Positions 1 to 11,416 of a stretch of 64,000 nt of DNA are shown piece by piece. This DNA comes from Cyanophora paradoxa (Eukaryota > Glaucocystophyceae > Cyanophorales > Cyanophoraceae). Each line of letters begins with the position of its first letter. Within the stretch, counting starts at the first letter, position 1. The notes under the pieces are model-generated. The model did no database searches. It saw only the letters and a list, made by a program, of their open reading frames with translations, and was not told where the DNA came from. The stretch covers positions 124,001-188,000 of the forward strand of contig QPMI01000496.1 of NCBI GenBank assembly GCA_004431415.1, written 5' to 3'. The position numbers and the translations under genes are program-made.

Positions 1-2786
1 CGCGCCTGGTTCGCCTTGCTGGAGGTGAAGACGTACGCTGCCGGGGGGTACGGGGTACGGTCGGCGGCGCGGCGCGGGCGGGGCGGCGGGGGCGCCGGGG
101 CACCGGCGAGGGGCTTGGGCCGGTCGTTGATGAAGTCGATGGCCTCCTGCGCGAAGGGGCCAGCCGGCGTCAGGCGGGGCGGGGCGTCAGGCCGGGCCGC
201 AGGGGGCCCGGGGGCCCGGGGACTCGCACGTCGAGGGTCTGGTAGGGGATGACGGGGAGCGCGGGCCCGAAGATCTCCTCCTGCATGCACTTCGCCCCCG
301 CCGCCGCCCCTGCCCGCCCCGCCCCGCCCCGCCGCCTCGGGCCGGGCAGCGAGTGCGCGGGGCGGGCCGGGGCGGGCACGTGTGTCGGGGAGGGCGAGGA
401 TGGTGGGGGCGAGGTAGCGCGCCGCCTCGTCGTGCTGGCCCCCGTGCTCCACCTGCGGGGACGCCCCAGCCGCAGCCCGCGTCGGCATCGGCTTCCCGCG
501 GCATCCGAAGGGGCCCGCGGGCCACGCGCCTTGGCGGCGGGGTCGTCGATGAGGCCCCGGAGCCGCGCGAGGTGCCGCCCCGTCACGATCCGCCCGTAGT
601 CCTGCCGGAGGGCTCGAGGGGTTAGGGGGGAAGGGGGCGGGGGGGGGGGTACGCGCACGTTCGAGGCCTTCGGGTCCTCCCCGAACATCGCGACGACCGC
701 CGCCTGCGGGCGGGGGATACGGAATCGGCCAAGAGGCGCCGGGGGTACGGGGATGGTCTGGGATGGAGGGGGGTACCTTGATTCCCTCGACGAGGGCGTC
801 CCGCCGGGAAGCGTGCACCAAGACCTGCGCGAAGCGGAGTACGGCGGTTAGGACGGGGGTACAGGTAAGAAAGGGAGGCGGCGCCGCGCACGTAGTCCGG
901 GGCGATGCAGATCTGGCCCGTGTTCATCGCGAAGCGCCCTGCCGGGAGGGGCTCGGTCGGCTCGGGCCCGGCCAGAGAGGACCCAAGAACAGAACGAGCG
1001 GAGTGAAGCTAGCAGTCGCTAGCTTCAATCCCAGGGGCCAGGCAGCGCGCCCCCACTAGCTGGCCCCCCGCCCCGCCCCCGCCCGGGCTCTGCGCACCCC
1101 AGGCGATGCGGCGGCAGGCGACCCGCAGGTCCGCCGTCTCGTCCACCAGCGCCGGACTCTGCGGCGGCGGCGGCGGCCGGAGCTCAGAGCGAGGAACGGG
1201 GATGGAGGCGGGGGGCAGGGTGCGGGGCGGGCCTTGCCGCCGAGCTCGAGGGTCACGGGTACGAGGTTCTCCGCCGCCGCCTTGTACACCTGCGGGGCCG
1301 AGGCCGGCCGGGCTCTCGTCATCAGCGGGGGCGGGGGCGGGGCCCCTCGGTTTAGAGACCCGCCGCAGTCCCCGCACCTCGCGCCCGATGGCGGTGCCGC
1401 CCGTCTGCGGCGGTGCGTAAGCAAGGCGCAGGGGCGAGCGAAGACAAGGGCGGGGGCGGGGCCGGGGCCGGCGCGCGAAGAAGATGTGGTCGAAGGGGAG
1501 GGAGCAGAGGGCGCGGGACGCGGCGGGGCCGCCCGAGACCACGCGGAAGCACTCCGCGTCCATGTACCTGCGCATGCCGCGTGGATGGCCGAGGCGGAGG
1601 CGAGGAGCTCGAGGGAAGCTTTGCTCAAGCAGCTTTTAGCTAGGGTCAGAGCCGCGCGCACTTGGGGACGAGCTCGGCGATGAGCGCGGCGCACGTCTCC
1701 ACAACCTGCGCGGAGGGAGGGAGGCGAGGGGGGAAAGGGGGGTACGTCTCAGCTTCCAGGGGGCGGCGGGGAGGGCCCGGGCCGGGCCGGGCCGGCGCGG
1801 GTGCGGCGGCGTGGGCGCCTCGGAAGGCTTGAGGACGACGCAGTTGCCGGCGGCGATCGCCGACGCGAACGGCTGCATCAGGAGGAGGAAGGGGTAGTTC
1901 CTTCCCGAGGGGGCGCGGGGCCCGGTCAGGGTCAGTCGGTCGGTCGGTGGGGGCAGGGGAGGGCGAGGGCGAGGGGGGTACGACACCAGGGCCCGATGAT
2001 GAGGACGACACCGAGGGGCTCCCGCCGCACGAAGCTCGAGGTGGGGAAGAACGCCGCCGGCGTGCTCACCTGCCCCCTCGCGGTGAGCCGAGGCGCGCCG
2101 AGGCCCGCGGCCTGGCCCCGACTTCCTGATATAGAAGACAACCTAGGGCTTGAATTCGGGTCGAGACTCGAGACGCACGGACTCGTCCTTGGCGAGGGAG
2201 GCGAGGTTGTCGATGAACCAGTCCGCCTCTTCCTTGACCTGCCGCGGCGCGCCCCGCCGGATCAAATGTGGGCGCAGATCAATTGTGACCGGAGCGCTTG
2301 ACCGGTTTAGGGCGCGGCCGCGGCCGCTCTCAGGGGCGTGTACGGCGCACCTGCCATACGTCGGCCCCTTGCGTCGAGAGCTCGCTGCGGCGCGGATCCG
2401 GATCAGCCTAGGCCTTGGCAACTCGGAGGCGCCGGCCGCGGATCAATTTGAAACAGGTCGAGGGGCTGCGGGCGCGCACGCGCGTCCTAGATCTTTCTTG
2501 ACGGCCGCGCAAATCGCGTCCCGATTCTCCGACATCTGATTCCGGTTGTTTGAAAGTGAAGGCCTGAAGGGCGCGGCGCGCGCGTTAACGTGCTCTCCCC
2601 CGACGTTGAACGTGCTCTATGCGGCGCGGTACGCGCTGAAGGCGGGCCACAGAATGCGCGCACGAGCTTCTTGAGCGCCTGGAGCTGCGCTTTGCGCCAC
2701 GCCAGGGGCCGGGTCTTGCCCGAGCGGAACACCTTCCGGAGCTCCGCGAGCGTCTCCGGCGGGCCTGCTGTCATTGATGCAGACAT
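1..2786 (-). CDS. class-3 type aldehyde dehydrogenase, 3' end beyond window
   Basis: NAD(P)-dependent oxidation of aldehydes to acids, ALDH3-like. Read on the minus strand, the first ATG of the open exon is at 2786 (MSASMTAGPPETLAELRKVF), followed by exons with WFIDNLASLAKDESV (about 2200), REPLGVVLIIGP and NYPFLLLMQPFASAIAAGNC (about 1850-2030), the catalytic-Glu motif VTLELGGK (about 1250), the catalytic-Cys motif NTGQICIAPDYV (about 900), EEIFGPALPVIPY (about 260-290) and EAIDFINDRPKPLA (about 115-155). Motif order and spacing match the family, and about nine short introns separate them. The C-terminal membrane or targeting tail lies off the left edge. The gene is divergent from the tetraspanin gene, with 253 bases between start codons. 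The family call is firm; exact splice sites are not. Confidence 0.88.
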
Positions 2787-3039
2787 ATTCAGCGTTCTTC
2801 TCGTGCCTGCGACCGCGCCGGTCAGTGAGACGAGGCGGCGCGCTGTTTGCTCAACGAAGGGAGCGCCGGGGGCGCTAGATGCGGCAGGGTTTAAGCCGCA
2901 TACCTGCCGGCCCTCGTTCGGAACCGGTGGCGCGCGGGGATCGGAAACGGACGGGTTGGCGACGTTCAAGCCACGTACCCGGCAGTCTTCTGATTCACCA
3001 CTGTTTGCTTGAACTTTAGCCTCCTAGCAGACGCACAAG
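2787..3039. promoter_or_regulatory. shared divergent intergenic region, ALDH / tetraspanin
   Basis: These 253 bases separate the ATG codons of two genes transcribed away from each other. They must hold both 5' leaders and both core promoters. No TATA box or other known element is recognisable; the promoter role is inferred from gene orientation only. Confidence 0.35.
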
Positions 3040-4896
3040 ATGGCCAACAGCATGGATCCCGAGTGCCTGCCGAAGTCGTCGCGTATGGTGCGAAGCCCCA
3101 GCTCGGCTCGCTAGCGATAACGGCGCCAAGTGCCGGCTGCCCGTCTTGACCGTTGTCTGCGGTGGTACGCACGTACTAAGCGGTAACCGGGTTCGCAGAC
3201 GCTCATTATCGCTGTGCGTTCTCGTTTGGGCCTCCCGCGGCCGTCGGCCTCGGGTAGCCAATCCGCGCCTGAACTGACTTCCGTATCGCATCCTCGCTGA
3301 TGAATAGAACATTCTCAACATCATCGGGTACGTCTGCACGGCCAGCTATTGACCAGCTGCCCCGTGTCCGTCGCGGCTGCTGCTGACTCCTGTTGCGTCC
3401 GCAGCGGCATCGTCATCATCGCCGGCGGGGTGCGTACTCGAAAATGCAGTTCGAAACAGCGACCCCTGAGCGGCCCCAAACCCCCGCAGATCTGGCTCAA
3501 GACCGGCGCGGCCGGAGCGACCAACTCGTTCGTGCAGACCACCGCCACCGCCGGCTCCATTCGTGCGCTACTTCAGCCCGTTCGCTCCTATTTTATCTTA
3601 CGGATCGCTTCGGCTCGGCAGCCATCGTCGTCATCGTCGCCGGCGCCATCCTCCTCCTGACCGGCATCATCGGCTTCGCCGGTGCTTTTCCCAACTCGCT
3701 CCCGCTCGCGTCCCGTACCGCTCGTCTGCTTACTCGGCCGGGTTGGCCTGCATGCAGCCGCCAAGTATGAGAAGTACGTGCCCGCTCAAGAATGAGATCA
3801 ATTCTTCCATTGTTTCGAACCCGGCAGCGCAGCAAGTTCCTGCTCGGCTGCTTCGGCACCATCCTCTTTGTCGTACGCCGCCCTCATCCTTTGCACCCCT
3901 CGGCGGATCTGGGCGCTGACGCCGCCCTCGCCCTCCCCGCCCCTCGACCTCCGCCCCCTAGACCCTCGGTGCGTCTTCGTCGAATCCCTCTCCTCCCCGC
4001 CTGCGCTGAGCTCAACGTACCCCTCCCTCGCCCTCCCAGTCATCGTCCTCGTCGTCGGCGTGTACGCCCTCATCATCGGCAACTCGATCGACAAGCCCGA
4101 GGTTCGAATCCGCAGCGTTCCCCCTTTCCTGAAGCTGAAGCCGGCGCGCGCTTTCTCTCTCTCTCTCTCTCTCCAGTTCGGGAGTGCGCTCGACAAGAAG
4201 ATTCAGAGCCAGATGGCCACCAACCCCGACGTGCGTACCCCTCCCACCCGCTCGGGCCGGCTCCGAGCGCTTACGCGTTCCCCTCGCAGGGCGTCTGCCT
4301 CGCGTGCGTTCGAATCCGGAGCGCGCTCGAGGCTACCTTACCTCTCGGCTGAGCCGCGTACCCCCCGCAGCTACCAGCTCCTCCAGTGCTCCGGCGGCTC
4401 CCAGTCCTGCTTCGAGGTACCCCCTCTTCCCGGGGTACACGCGCTTCCCCCGTCAGGCGTCTGATTTTGTGCCGCCAGTTCGGCTTCGCGGCGAACATGT
4501 GCCCGGCCAACTGCCCGGCCGCCACGGACCCCTGGGCCACCGTCCGCCCCCGTACCCCCCCCCCGTCCCACCCTGTACCCCGTCTGATCCCCCCCCCCGC
4601 ACCGCCTCAGGTCTCCTGCCAGTCCCGCGTGCGTCTGCTGTACCCCAAACCCGTCTCCTCCCCCCTCTTTTCTCACATGTACCCCCCAGATCTCGGGCCC
4701 TATCCGCTCCTGGTTCCTGGCCATCGGCATCGTCTGCATCGTGTGGGCCCTCGTGCGACCGCACCCCGCTGTCCCCGGGTACCCTGATTGTAACTCCGCA
4801 CTTCGTTCGCAGGTCCTGGTTTCGGGCCTGGTCATGGTCTGCTGCGTCTGCGCGCGCAAGAAGACCGCCAGCGGCCCCTACACCACCACCGTCTAA
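3040..4896 (+). CDS. tetraspanin-like four-TM membrane protein
   Basis: Short N-terminus (MANSMDPECLPKSSRM, 3040-3087) runs into TM1 (NILNIIGGIVIIAGG, exons 3308-3327 and 3405-3429). A small extracellular loop follows, then TM2 (IVVIVAGAILLLTGIIGF, about 3620-3680), TM3 split over an exon ending ILFV (about 3870) and one with VIVLVVGVYALIIGNSIDKPE (4039-4101). The large loop has QCSGGSQSCFE and NMCPANC. TM4 is WFLAIGIVCIVWAL (about 4710-4750) plus VLVSGLVMVCCVC, and the tail ends SGPYTTTV with TAA at 4894-4896. The loop has Cys pairs but reads CSG where canonical tetraspanins have CCG, hence 'tetraspanin-like'. The TM3 junction does not keep frame with a standard GT-AG intron (see findings). 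Tetraspanins organise membrane microdomains. Confidence 0.8.
4154..4173 (+). repeat. (CT)n microsatellite in a tetraspanin intron
   Basis: Ten CT units end directly at the CAG acceptor of the intron that begins at 4102 (GTTCGAATCC). The run doubles as the polypyrimidine tract. Confidence 0.9.
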
Positions 4897-5242
4897 GCGC
4901 GCTGCTCGACCCCATGTCCCTTTCCCCTCCGCCCTCGGAGGGCTCGAGCCCCGGATCCGGCCCAGGTGCTGGCCTGGATTAGTTACCGATCGTTTGTTTT
5001 ACATCCGAACTCGAGAAAGCTGGGTGGGGCGCGAGCACTGGATGGCCCAGTGGGAGGAAAACTTAAAATACTCGCGCGCCGTCAGACGGGCGGCGCGCGT
5101 CCCCTCCCCGTCGCTCTCGTAGAAAGGGCGGAGCGCGTAGGAAGGACGGGGCGGGGAGGCGTGGCGGGGCAGGAGGAGGAGAGAACGATCTGGCTGGGGA
5201 GGTGGCGTGGGTGCCGGTGGAGAGCGGGTAATTATAACACGA
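4897..5242. other. convergent 3' intergenic spacer, no gene seen
   Basis: GC-rich spacer between the 3' ends of the tetraspanin and F-box genes. It contains no convincing exon or repeat. Confidence 0.6.
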
Positions 5243-7165
5243 TCAGGCAGAGCCGTTCAGGTCGTCGGGCTTGCCGTTGTACGTGATCTCCGTGAGGGGC
5301 AGCGCGGAGCGGAGGAAGCGGCGGGCCTCGGCGTCCAGGGACGAGGCGGCCGCCTGGGAGAGCCCCAGCTGCGGGAGGCGGCGCAGGGAGGAGAGGGCGG
5401 CGAGGGCGGCGGGGAAGGGGAGCGAGAAGTCGCCGATGCGCAGCCTCTCCAGGCTCGGCACATCGGAGGCCAGTCGCTGCGGGAGGGCAGTTAGAGGCGC
5501 GAGACGCCGGTCCGAGGATTGCAGATTGGGAGGGGTGCACGCCTTCAACAGAGGGACTGGGAAGGCGGTCTTTCGCGGCGACCTCGCCGCGCACTCGAAG
5601 GCCACGTCGCGGAGGAGCTTGAGACCCGCGAGGGATTTGTGGGCGAGCTCGGACTGCTCGAGCACGGCGTCCGCGCAGACGAATGCGAGCTTCTGCACGG
5701 AGGGGAGTGAGTCGAGCGCCGAAGGGACGAACGAGCGCACAGAGACCGCTACGGACCTCGAGGCGCACGAGGCGCGGGACGATGTCGACGGCGGACGAGT
5801 CAAGGTTCGGGACGCTCCCCCTCACATCCAGCCGCAGGACCTGCAGGGAGCCCTCCGACGCGAGCAGCGGCGAGAAGTCGCACGCTTGCCCGCCACTCCA
5901 GGTTGTCACCGAGAGCTCTGCGAGGGACGCCAGAGGCCGCATGAACTCCAGCGACTCCACAAAGTTAGGCGTGTGAAGATCTGCCCATCCACAAAAGAAT
6001 CAGCCCGCAGCGCACGAAGCGGAGAAACAGAACGCAGACGCACTTCTCAAGCGAGTCAACGCGCTGAGTGGCTTCAGCGCATCTTCCGCTATGCAGATGT
6101 CCGAAATCACGAAATGCGGCTTGAAGAACTCGAGGTGCAGAGTGCTCAGAAGCGTGAGCGAGCCGACGGCAGCGAGCGCAGCCGCCGGGCTCTCCCCGTC
6201 GCCGAGGAGCACGCCGGTCTTGAGGGAGGTCAGGGTCCCTGCGGAAATCGAATCAAGGTGAGGCGGGGCGAGAGAGGAAAGCGAGAGGCGCTCGCCCTTC
6301 GATGGGCCCGCTGCGATGGCCTGCAGCGCGCTCGTAGAGACGGGGAACTCCATCAGGTTGAGCTTCTGCAGCGACAAGGAGCCCGCCAGAGCCAGCGACG
6401 TCTGTACTACGGGCGAGCCGAACTTATGGGCAGAGCCCCTGAGCTGCTCATCTTTGGCGAACAGCTCAAGCGTACGCAAGCGGCTGAAGTGCTGGAGGAG
6501 AGGCAGGGCTGAGAACGGGAATCCCACATCCTGGTTGAAGCTGACGTACAGCTCCTGAAGCTGACTCCCGACTGCGCGAAACAGGCTGTGGAAGCCGTCG
6601 TCCGCGAGCTTGCTGCCGCGGAGAGCAATGCTGCGGATGCCGGCTCGCGTCTTCGCTGGCAGCTCCGCGAGGCCTTCGGCAGTCGAGTCGCTGGGATAAT
6701 CAAGGATCACTCGCTCCCACACGCCGGGATCCTTTGCGAGCTGGCGGAAGCGGCGGCTGACCCGCGCCAGCCGCGCGAGCAGGCGAGGCTTGATCATGAC
6801 ATCCAGCTGCAGCTCGCCGTCCAGATCTGTCCGGAATTTCGCCGAGAGAGCCGACCTCGCAGACATCTTGAAGATCCGAACGAGCACATCGTCTGGCAAA
6901 GACTCCAGCGCCGGGCGCCCCGCAGCAGCTGCAGCTGCGAGGCGCTATTGAGCGGAGAAAGCACGCGCTCCAGGTTCGCGCGAGCTCACCGCTCTTGCTG
7001 CCCCCAGCCGTCCTCGCACGCTTCTCCGGTGCTGCACCTGGTGCTGCACCTGGAGCTGCGCGGCGCATCTGAGCGGAGAAAGCACGCCTGCGCGCTTCGG
7101 GGTTGCGCACCGCTGCTAGCGCCGCAAGCCGTCCTCGCCCGCTTCGCCGCAGGCTCGCGCGCCAT
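5243..7165 (-). CDS. F-box protein with C-terminal leucine-rich repeats
   Basis: Probable substrate receptor of an SCF ubiquitin ligase. After two short basic exons (start ATG 7163-7165, MAREPAAKRARTACGASS, then a near copy ending EKRARTAGGSKS) the main exon has an F-box (ESLPDDVLVRIF at about 6880-6905, followed by LARLARVSRRFRQLAKDPGVW). Then come degenerate LRRs such as LQELYVSFNQDVGF, LSTLHLEFF, LASLAELSVTTW and SLERLRIGDFSLPF. The last exon ends PDDLNGSA with its stop at 5243. The two N-terminal exons and their 55-base introns look like a tandem duplication, each carrying a KRARTA basic motif that could act in nuclear import (inference). It is divergent from the next gene. Confidence 0.82.
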
Positions 7166-7440
7166 GCTGCTCGCCCCCGCGCGACGCTCCCGTTCGTTGC
7201 ACGCTCCCGCTCGTTGCACGCTTCCGCCGCTTCAGGCGCTTCGAAGTCAGCGCTTCAGACGCTTCTTCCTGCGCGGGTGCAGCTCAGCAGCTCAGGCAGC
7301 TCGCAGCAGCTCAGCTGCAGCTGTCAGCAGCAGCTCAGCAGCAGCTGTCCAGCACGGGTACAGGCGTCCGGTTGCGTTGATCAGACCCGAACTCGTCCAG
7401 CGGGGCCCGGTTGAACGCCGGAGGCGGCGGTACGTTCGCC
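7166..7440. promoter_or_regulatory. divergent intergenic region with CAG/CTG-rich tract
   Basis: About 275 bases between the F-box start and the first plausible start of the plus-strand gene. The stretch 7200-7370 is built from imperfect GCAGCT/CAGCAG units and CGTTGCACGCT repeats. Promoter function is inferred. A minus-strand mini-ORF (about 7335-7515, ending LDSCC) overlaps here and is not called. Confidence 0.3.
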
Positions 7441-10393
7441 ATGGCCTGCGAGAACTGTCTGCCGCGGACAACCCGCCTGGTACGCACCCCCTTCGACCCG
7501 ACAACCATTGCTTTAATTTGTGGTCGTCTGGCTGACTGGTTCCCCTCGCCTCTCGCTTCTCCATGTAGATTCTTCTCATCGCGATGAGATCCATCCGCGC
7601 CGATCCGCGCCGCCACCCGCGGTGATGGCAGACCTCGCTATTGCTATAGCTAGCGCGCGCGCGACGACCGCCCGCCGTCTCCGCCCCGGCCCCATTCCAG
7701 ATCGCTCTGCGCAAGCGTGCGTTCGCGCCACAGACCTTTGCGGCAGAGCTAGCCTTTACGGCAGAGCCGCAAGCAATTGCCGCTGTGCGCTCAAGCGGCT
7801 GGGCGCCTTGCTGGCGCCGTCGGCCCCCGCCGCGCCCCGCGCGCCGGGGCCCCGCGAGGCCCTCCCGCGGGCCGAGGTCGGGCACAGCAACCCGCTCCCC
7901 GTCCTCAGCCGCGTCTCCACGTTCGACGTGCGCCGCCCCGCCCCGCCCCGCGCCGCCCGAGCCGCGCCCGGGCCGAGCGGGCGCGGGCGCAGCTCTGCAT
8001 GTGCCTCTCGCAGTGCGGGGACGCGGTGGCGATGGTCGGCGCCCACGTCGGCCCCGCCGCCCCCGCCCGCCCCGACCCCCGCGCCCCGCCCCGCCCCGCG
8101 CCAGCACGCGTGCTCGTGTAGATCCGCAGGCCCAGCCGCAAGCAAGTGCCGTTGTGAGCTCAAGCGGCTGGGCGCCTTGCAGGAGGCGCTTCGGGCGGCG
8201 GCGCCCCCCGAGGAGGCGCCGGCGCCGGCGGCGGAGGCGGCGGGAGCGGCGGGGCTGGCGGGGCCCCGGCGGACCGGGCGTCGGCGGACGGGGACTGGGG
8301 CCGCCCCGGGGAGGGCGCCCGCCAGCGCCTCCTCTTCGCCACGGGCCTCCGCGGCCTCGCGCGCGCCCGCGGCGGCGCCGAGCGAGAGCCGCGCACGGGG
8401 CGGGGGGGCACGGGCCCGCGCGACATCAAGTTCCTGCTCTGCCGGCCCCCCATCCCCGCCGCCTCTGCCGTCCGCGCCCTCTGCTTCGCCGACAGCAGCA
8501 ACCGCAGGCGCGCCGCGTACCCCCCGCCCCAGTCATGGAGCCGGCGCTGACGGTACCCCCAGGGTCGGCCTCCTCTGCACGGATGGGTACGTGCGCGTCT
8601 TCGACGTCCTTGCCCGCCTCTCGAACGTCTTCGGGTGCCCACGCACCCCGCTGCCGTTTCGTGTACCCCCGCTGACTCTCGGGGGGCGCAGAGAGGTCGT
8701 GGAGGGGGAGCCCTCGCTCGTGTTCCAGGCCTGCATCGTACCCCGGCCGGCCGCGCCCCCCGCCCTACCGCCCTCGGCGTCGCCCCCCTCGCCCCCCTCG
8801 CCCCCCTCGGGCCCCTCGGGTCCCTCGGGGAGCGAGGCGCGGGGCCCGTCCCCCCCGCCGCCGTCCTCCTCGTCGGCCCCGGCTGCGGCGCGGCGTCCTC
8901 CGCAGAGCCCGCCGCCGCCGCCTCCTCCTCCGCGCCGGGCCCCGCCCCGCCGGGCTCGCCGCCGGGTCGCCGGCCGCCTCGCCGCCCCCGACGGCGACCG
9001 CCGCCGCGACCGCGTGCGCGGCGCGCCGGCCGAGTCCGACCGCCGCCGCCTCCGCCGCCGCTTCGGCCCCGCCGCGGCGGCCGCGGCCGCTGCGGCGGCC
9101 GCGGCGGAGGCGGCGGGGGAGGGCGCGCCGCTCGGACAACGCGCGCGCCCTCGCCCTCTTCCTCGCCTGCGTCTGGTACGGCCCCGCCCCCACCCCCCCG
9201 CCCCGCGGCCCCACGGCCGCCCGGCGCGGCTGAGATCTAGACCCCGCGGGCGCAGCTTCATCCTGCTGCACGGGCTGGCGAGCCCGCACCGGCAGCCGCT
9301 GGACAACGCCATCGAGGCGCTCTTCCTCCTCGTGCTCACCCTCACCTCCTGCATGGAGATGGCCACCTCCGCCGCCCTCGCCCGCCCCGACTGTCCGCCC
9401 GCCCGCCCCCGCCCCGCCCCGCCCCGCCCCTCATGATCACACACGCGGCGCGGGGCAGACGACGTGCGGGCGGTGCAGTACGCGTTCCACGGGGCGGGGC
9501 TGCTGGTCGGGGGCGGCCTCATCGCCGCCTACTACACCCGCTTCTTCCGCCTCCGCGGCCTCGGCCTCCGCGCCCTCAACTCCGTTCCCGTCGCGCCCCA
9601 GCCGCCCGCCCCGGCCCCAGCCCCCGAGCCCTCCGGTCTGCAGCCCGCCTCGGCCTTGGCCGGCCGTGGATGGGGCGAAAGCGGCTCGGCCCGCTGGCGG
9701 GCCCGCTCTCTCTCCCTCCAGGGCGCCCCCGGCCCCTCTGTTCTCCTCCTCGACGCGGGCAGCGAGCCGGGCACCCCCCGGGCCCGCTCCGGTGCGCGCC
9801 CGCTCGCGCCTGAACCGCGCTTCTGGCCCAGGAGCCGCGCCTCTCGCTGAGGGTGCGCCTCCAGGCTCTCAGGCGGGGCTCCTCGCCCCCGCGGACCGCG
9901 AGCGCGAGGGGGCGCACGGGGCGGGCGCGGGCGGGGCCCTCCCCATCCTCCGCACCCTCTGGCGGGTACGCTCTCGCCGCCGCCGCCCGCCCCCCTCCCG
10001 GCCGGCGCGCGCGGCCCACGCTGCGCCGCTCGCGTCAGTTCACGGAGCCTCCGTCGGCGCCGGCGTCGGGCGCCGCGCTGGCATCGGGGCCCCCTCCCAA
10101 CTCGAGCTCGAGGCGGCCCCGCGCGGCCGCGCGCCTCCTCGCTCGCCTGCGCCGGCCCCGGCCCCGGCCCCGGCCGCCCCGGCCTTAAGCTTGCCCCCGA
10201 GCCGGGGCCCGGGCCCGGGCCCGGGCCCGGCGCCCCTCTCGCCCCCTTCGGGGCGGAGGCGACGCTCCTCCCCCCGGAAACCGATCGCGGCCCCGAGCCC
10301 GAGCCCGACCCGAGCCCGCGGACCTCGGACGAGGTCCGGCCCCTCACGCCCCCCGCGGCACCGGAGGGGCCCCGACCCCCGTCCCGCGGTTGA
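7441..10393 (+). CDS. WD-like protein with C-terminal multi-pass membrane region, family unknown
   Basis: The gene is assembled from several exons; start and early splicing are uncertain. A possible first exon is MACENCLPRTTRL (7441), with a T-rich intron ending CATGTAG at about 7569. Later exons give SNPLPVLSRVSTFD, CLSQCGDAVAMVGAHV, RQRLLFATGLRG, DIKFLLC, AVRALCFADSSNR and GLLCTDGYVRVFDV, which look like beta-propeller blades. An intron at about 8636-8691 joins LARLSNVFG to EVVEGEPSLVFQACI. The C-terminal third is membrane-like: ARALALFLACV, LDNAIEALFLLVLTLTS and FHGAGLLVGGGLIAAYY. The tail is acidic and Pro-rich (PETDRGPEPEPDPSPRTSDE) with TGA at 10391-10393. No family is claimed. Confidence 0.5.
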
Positions 10394-11416
10394 CTCTCGG
10401 CGATAATAACATGATAAGCCTCGGAGCTCTCCACTACCGTAATACGTTTACGTATAAGCATATATATTGCGAAGTTAGATTCAATTGAGCTCGTTCATGT
10501 ATCTGTCCTGGCGCCCCTTATGATCAGGTCTAAAACAGAACTATTCGATACGGTATAATAGTTCTTCAATTCGTGGCAAAAAGATATCTTGTAATTAAGC
10601 GACCACGTGCATGCGCAAGCGCTAGCCCTCGGGGCAAGAAATCACGCATTTGCCAAGTTGTGACTCTCGAGCTCAGTGAATCTCGAATCCGATGACTCGA
10701 TGATTATCCTGATCATGCATGCGATCATGATCGAGCCCGCGGCCCGCGGGCCCCCGCGTGGGCCACTCAAAATAATCCACGTCGGAAGTTGTCACTCAGG
10801 CGACTCGGCGACTCATGATCCGATGATCAGTGAATATAGCCAATTTGCTTCATTTTGCAACGATCCGATGCCATGATGCATTTGGTCAATTGCACATGTC
10901 GATGTCGGCGTTTGATGTTGTCTCATGACCCGGTGACCGGCTGTAGTCAAGAGACAACATCAAACGCCGACATCGACATGCCATCATGGCATGATGATCA
11001 TGATGATGTAGATCTCAGGAGTAGCGATATATATAGATTTTGTAGATGCCATGATGTTTAGATTGCGGCATGCATATGCAGCAGTGCTTCTGATCAATGG
11101 CCGAATTTGTCTCCGTCGATCATCAGCAACTTCAAAAGGCTTGGGCTATTGATATCAATGATATCGATATCGATCCGAGTTGAATTTTGCTGCGCGGGGG
11201 CAATAGTATTCCCGAAGCTCGCCAAACTTTGAAACTTCGAGCAGCCGCCGGGCCGAGGAAATCAAACGACATGATCACATGCACCGAGTCACACCTGATC
11301 CCAAAGTTACCTTTGGCAACTCGAGCTCTCTGCAGTCCCCCCGGCCCTCGCTTCCCTCGAGCTCCCCGGTCCCGGCCAGGCCCTGACTCAAAACTGACAA
11401 ACCGACAGACTCTGTC
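10394..11416. other. gene-free, AT-richer intergenic stretch
   Basis: The GC content drops sharply after the stop at 10393. The stretch is full of GATC/CATG palindromes, holds one copy of ATCCGATGATC (10818) and the 30-bp perfect inverted repeat listed separately. No coding exon is seen. Confidence 0.7.
10895..10980. repeat. 30-bp perfect inverted repeat (hairpin, 26-base loop)
   Basis: Arm 10895-10924 is the exact reverse complement of arm 10951-10980; the loop is 10925-10950. The arms do not extend beyond 30 bp. The structure could be a foldback transposon remnant, a small-RNA precursor or a cruciform. Confidence 0.9.

Noticed and set aside
7335-7515. Minus-strand mini-ORF MANVPPPPAFNRAPLDEFGS ending LDSCC, with a Rab-like CC terminus
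   Set aside because: No GTPase exons lie upstream and a plausible plus-strand first exon overlaps it. There is too little support for a gene.
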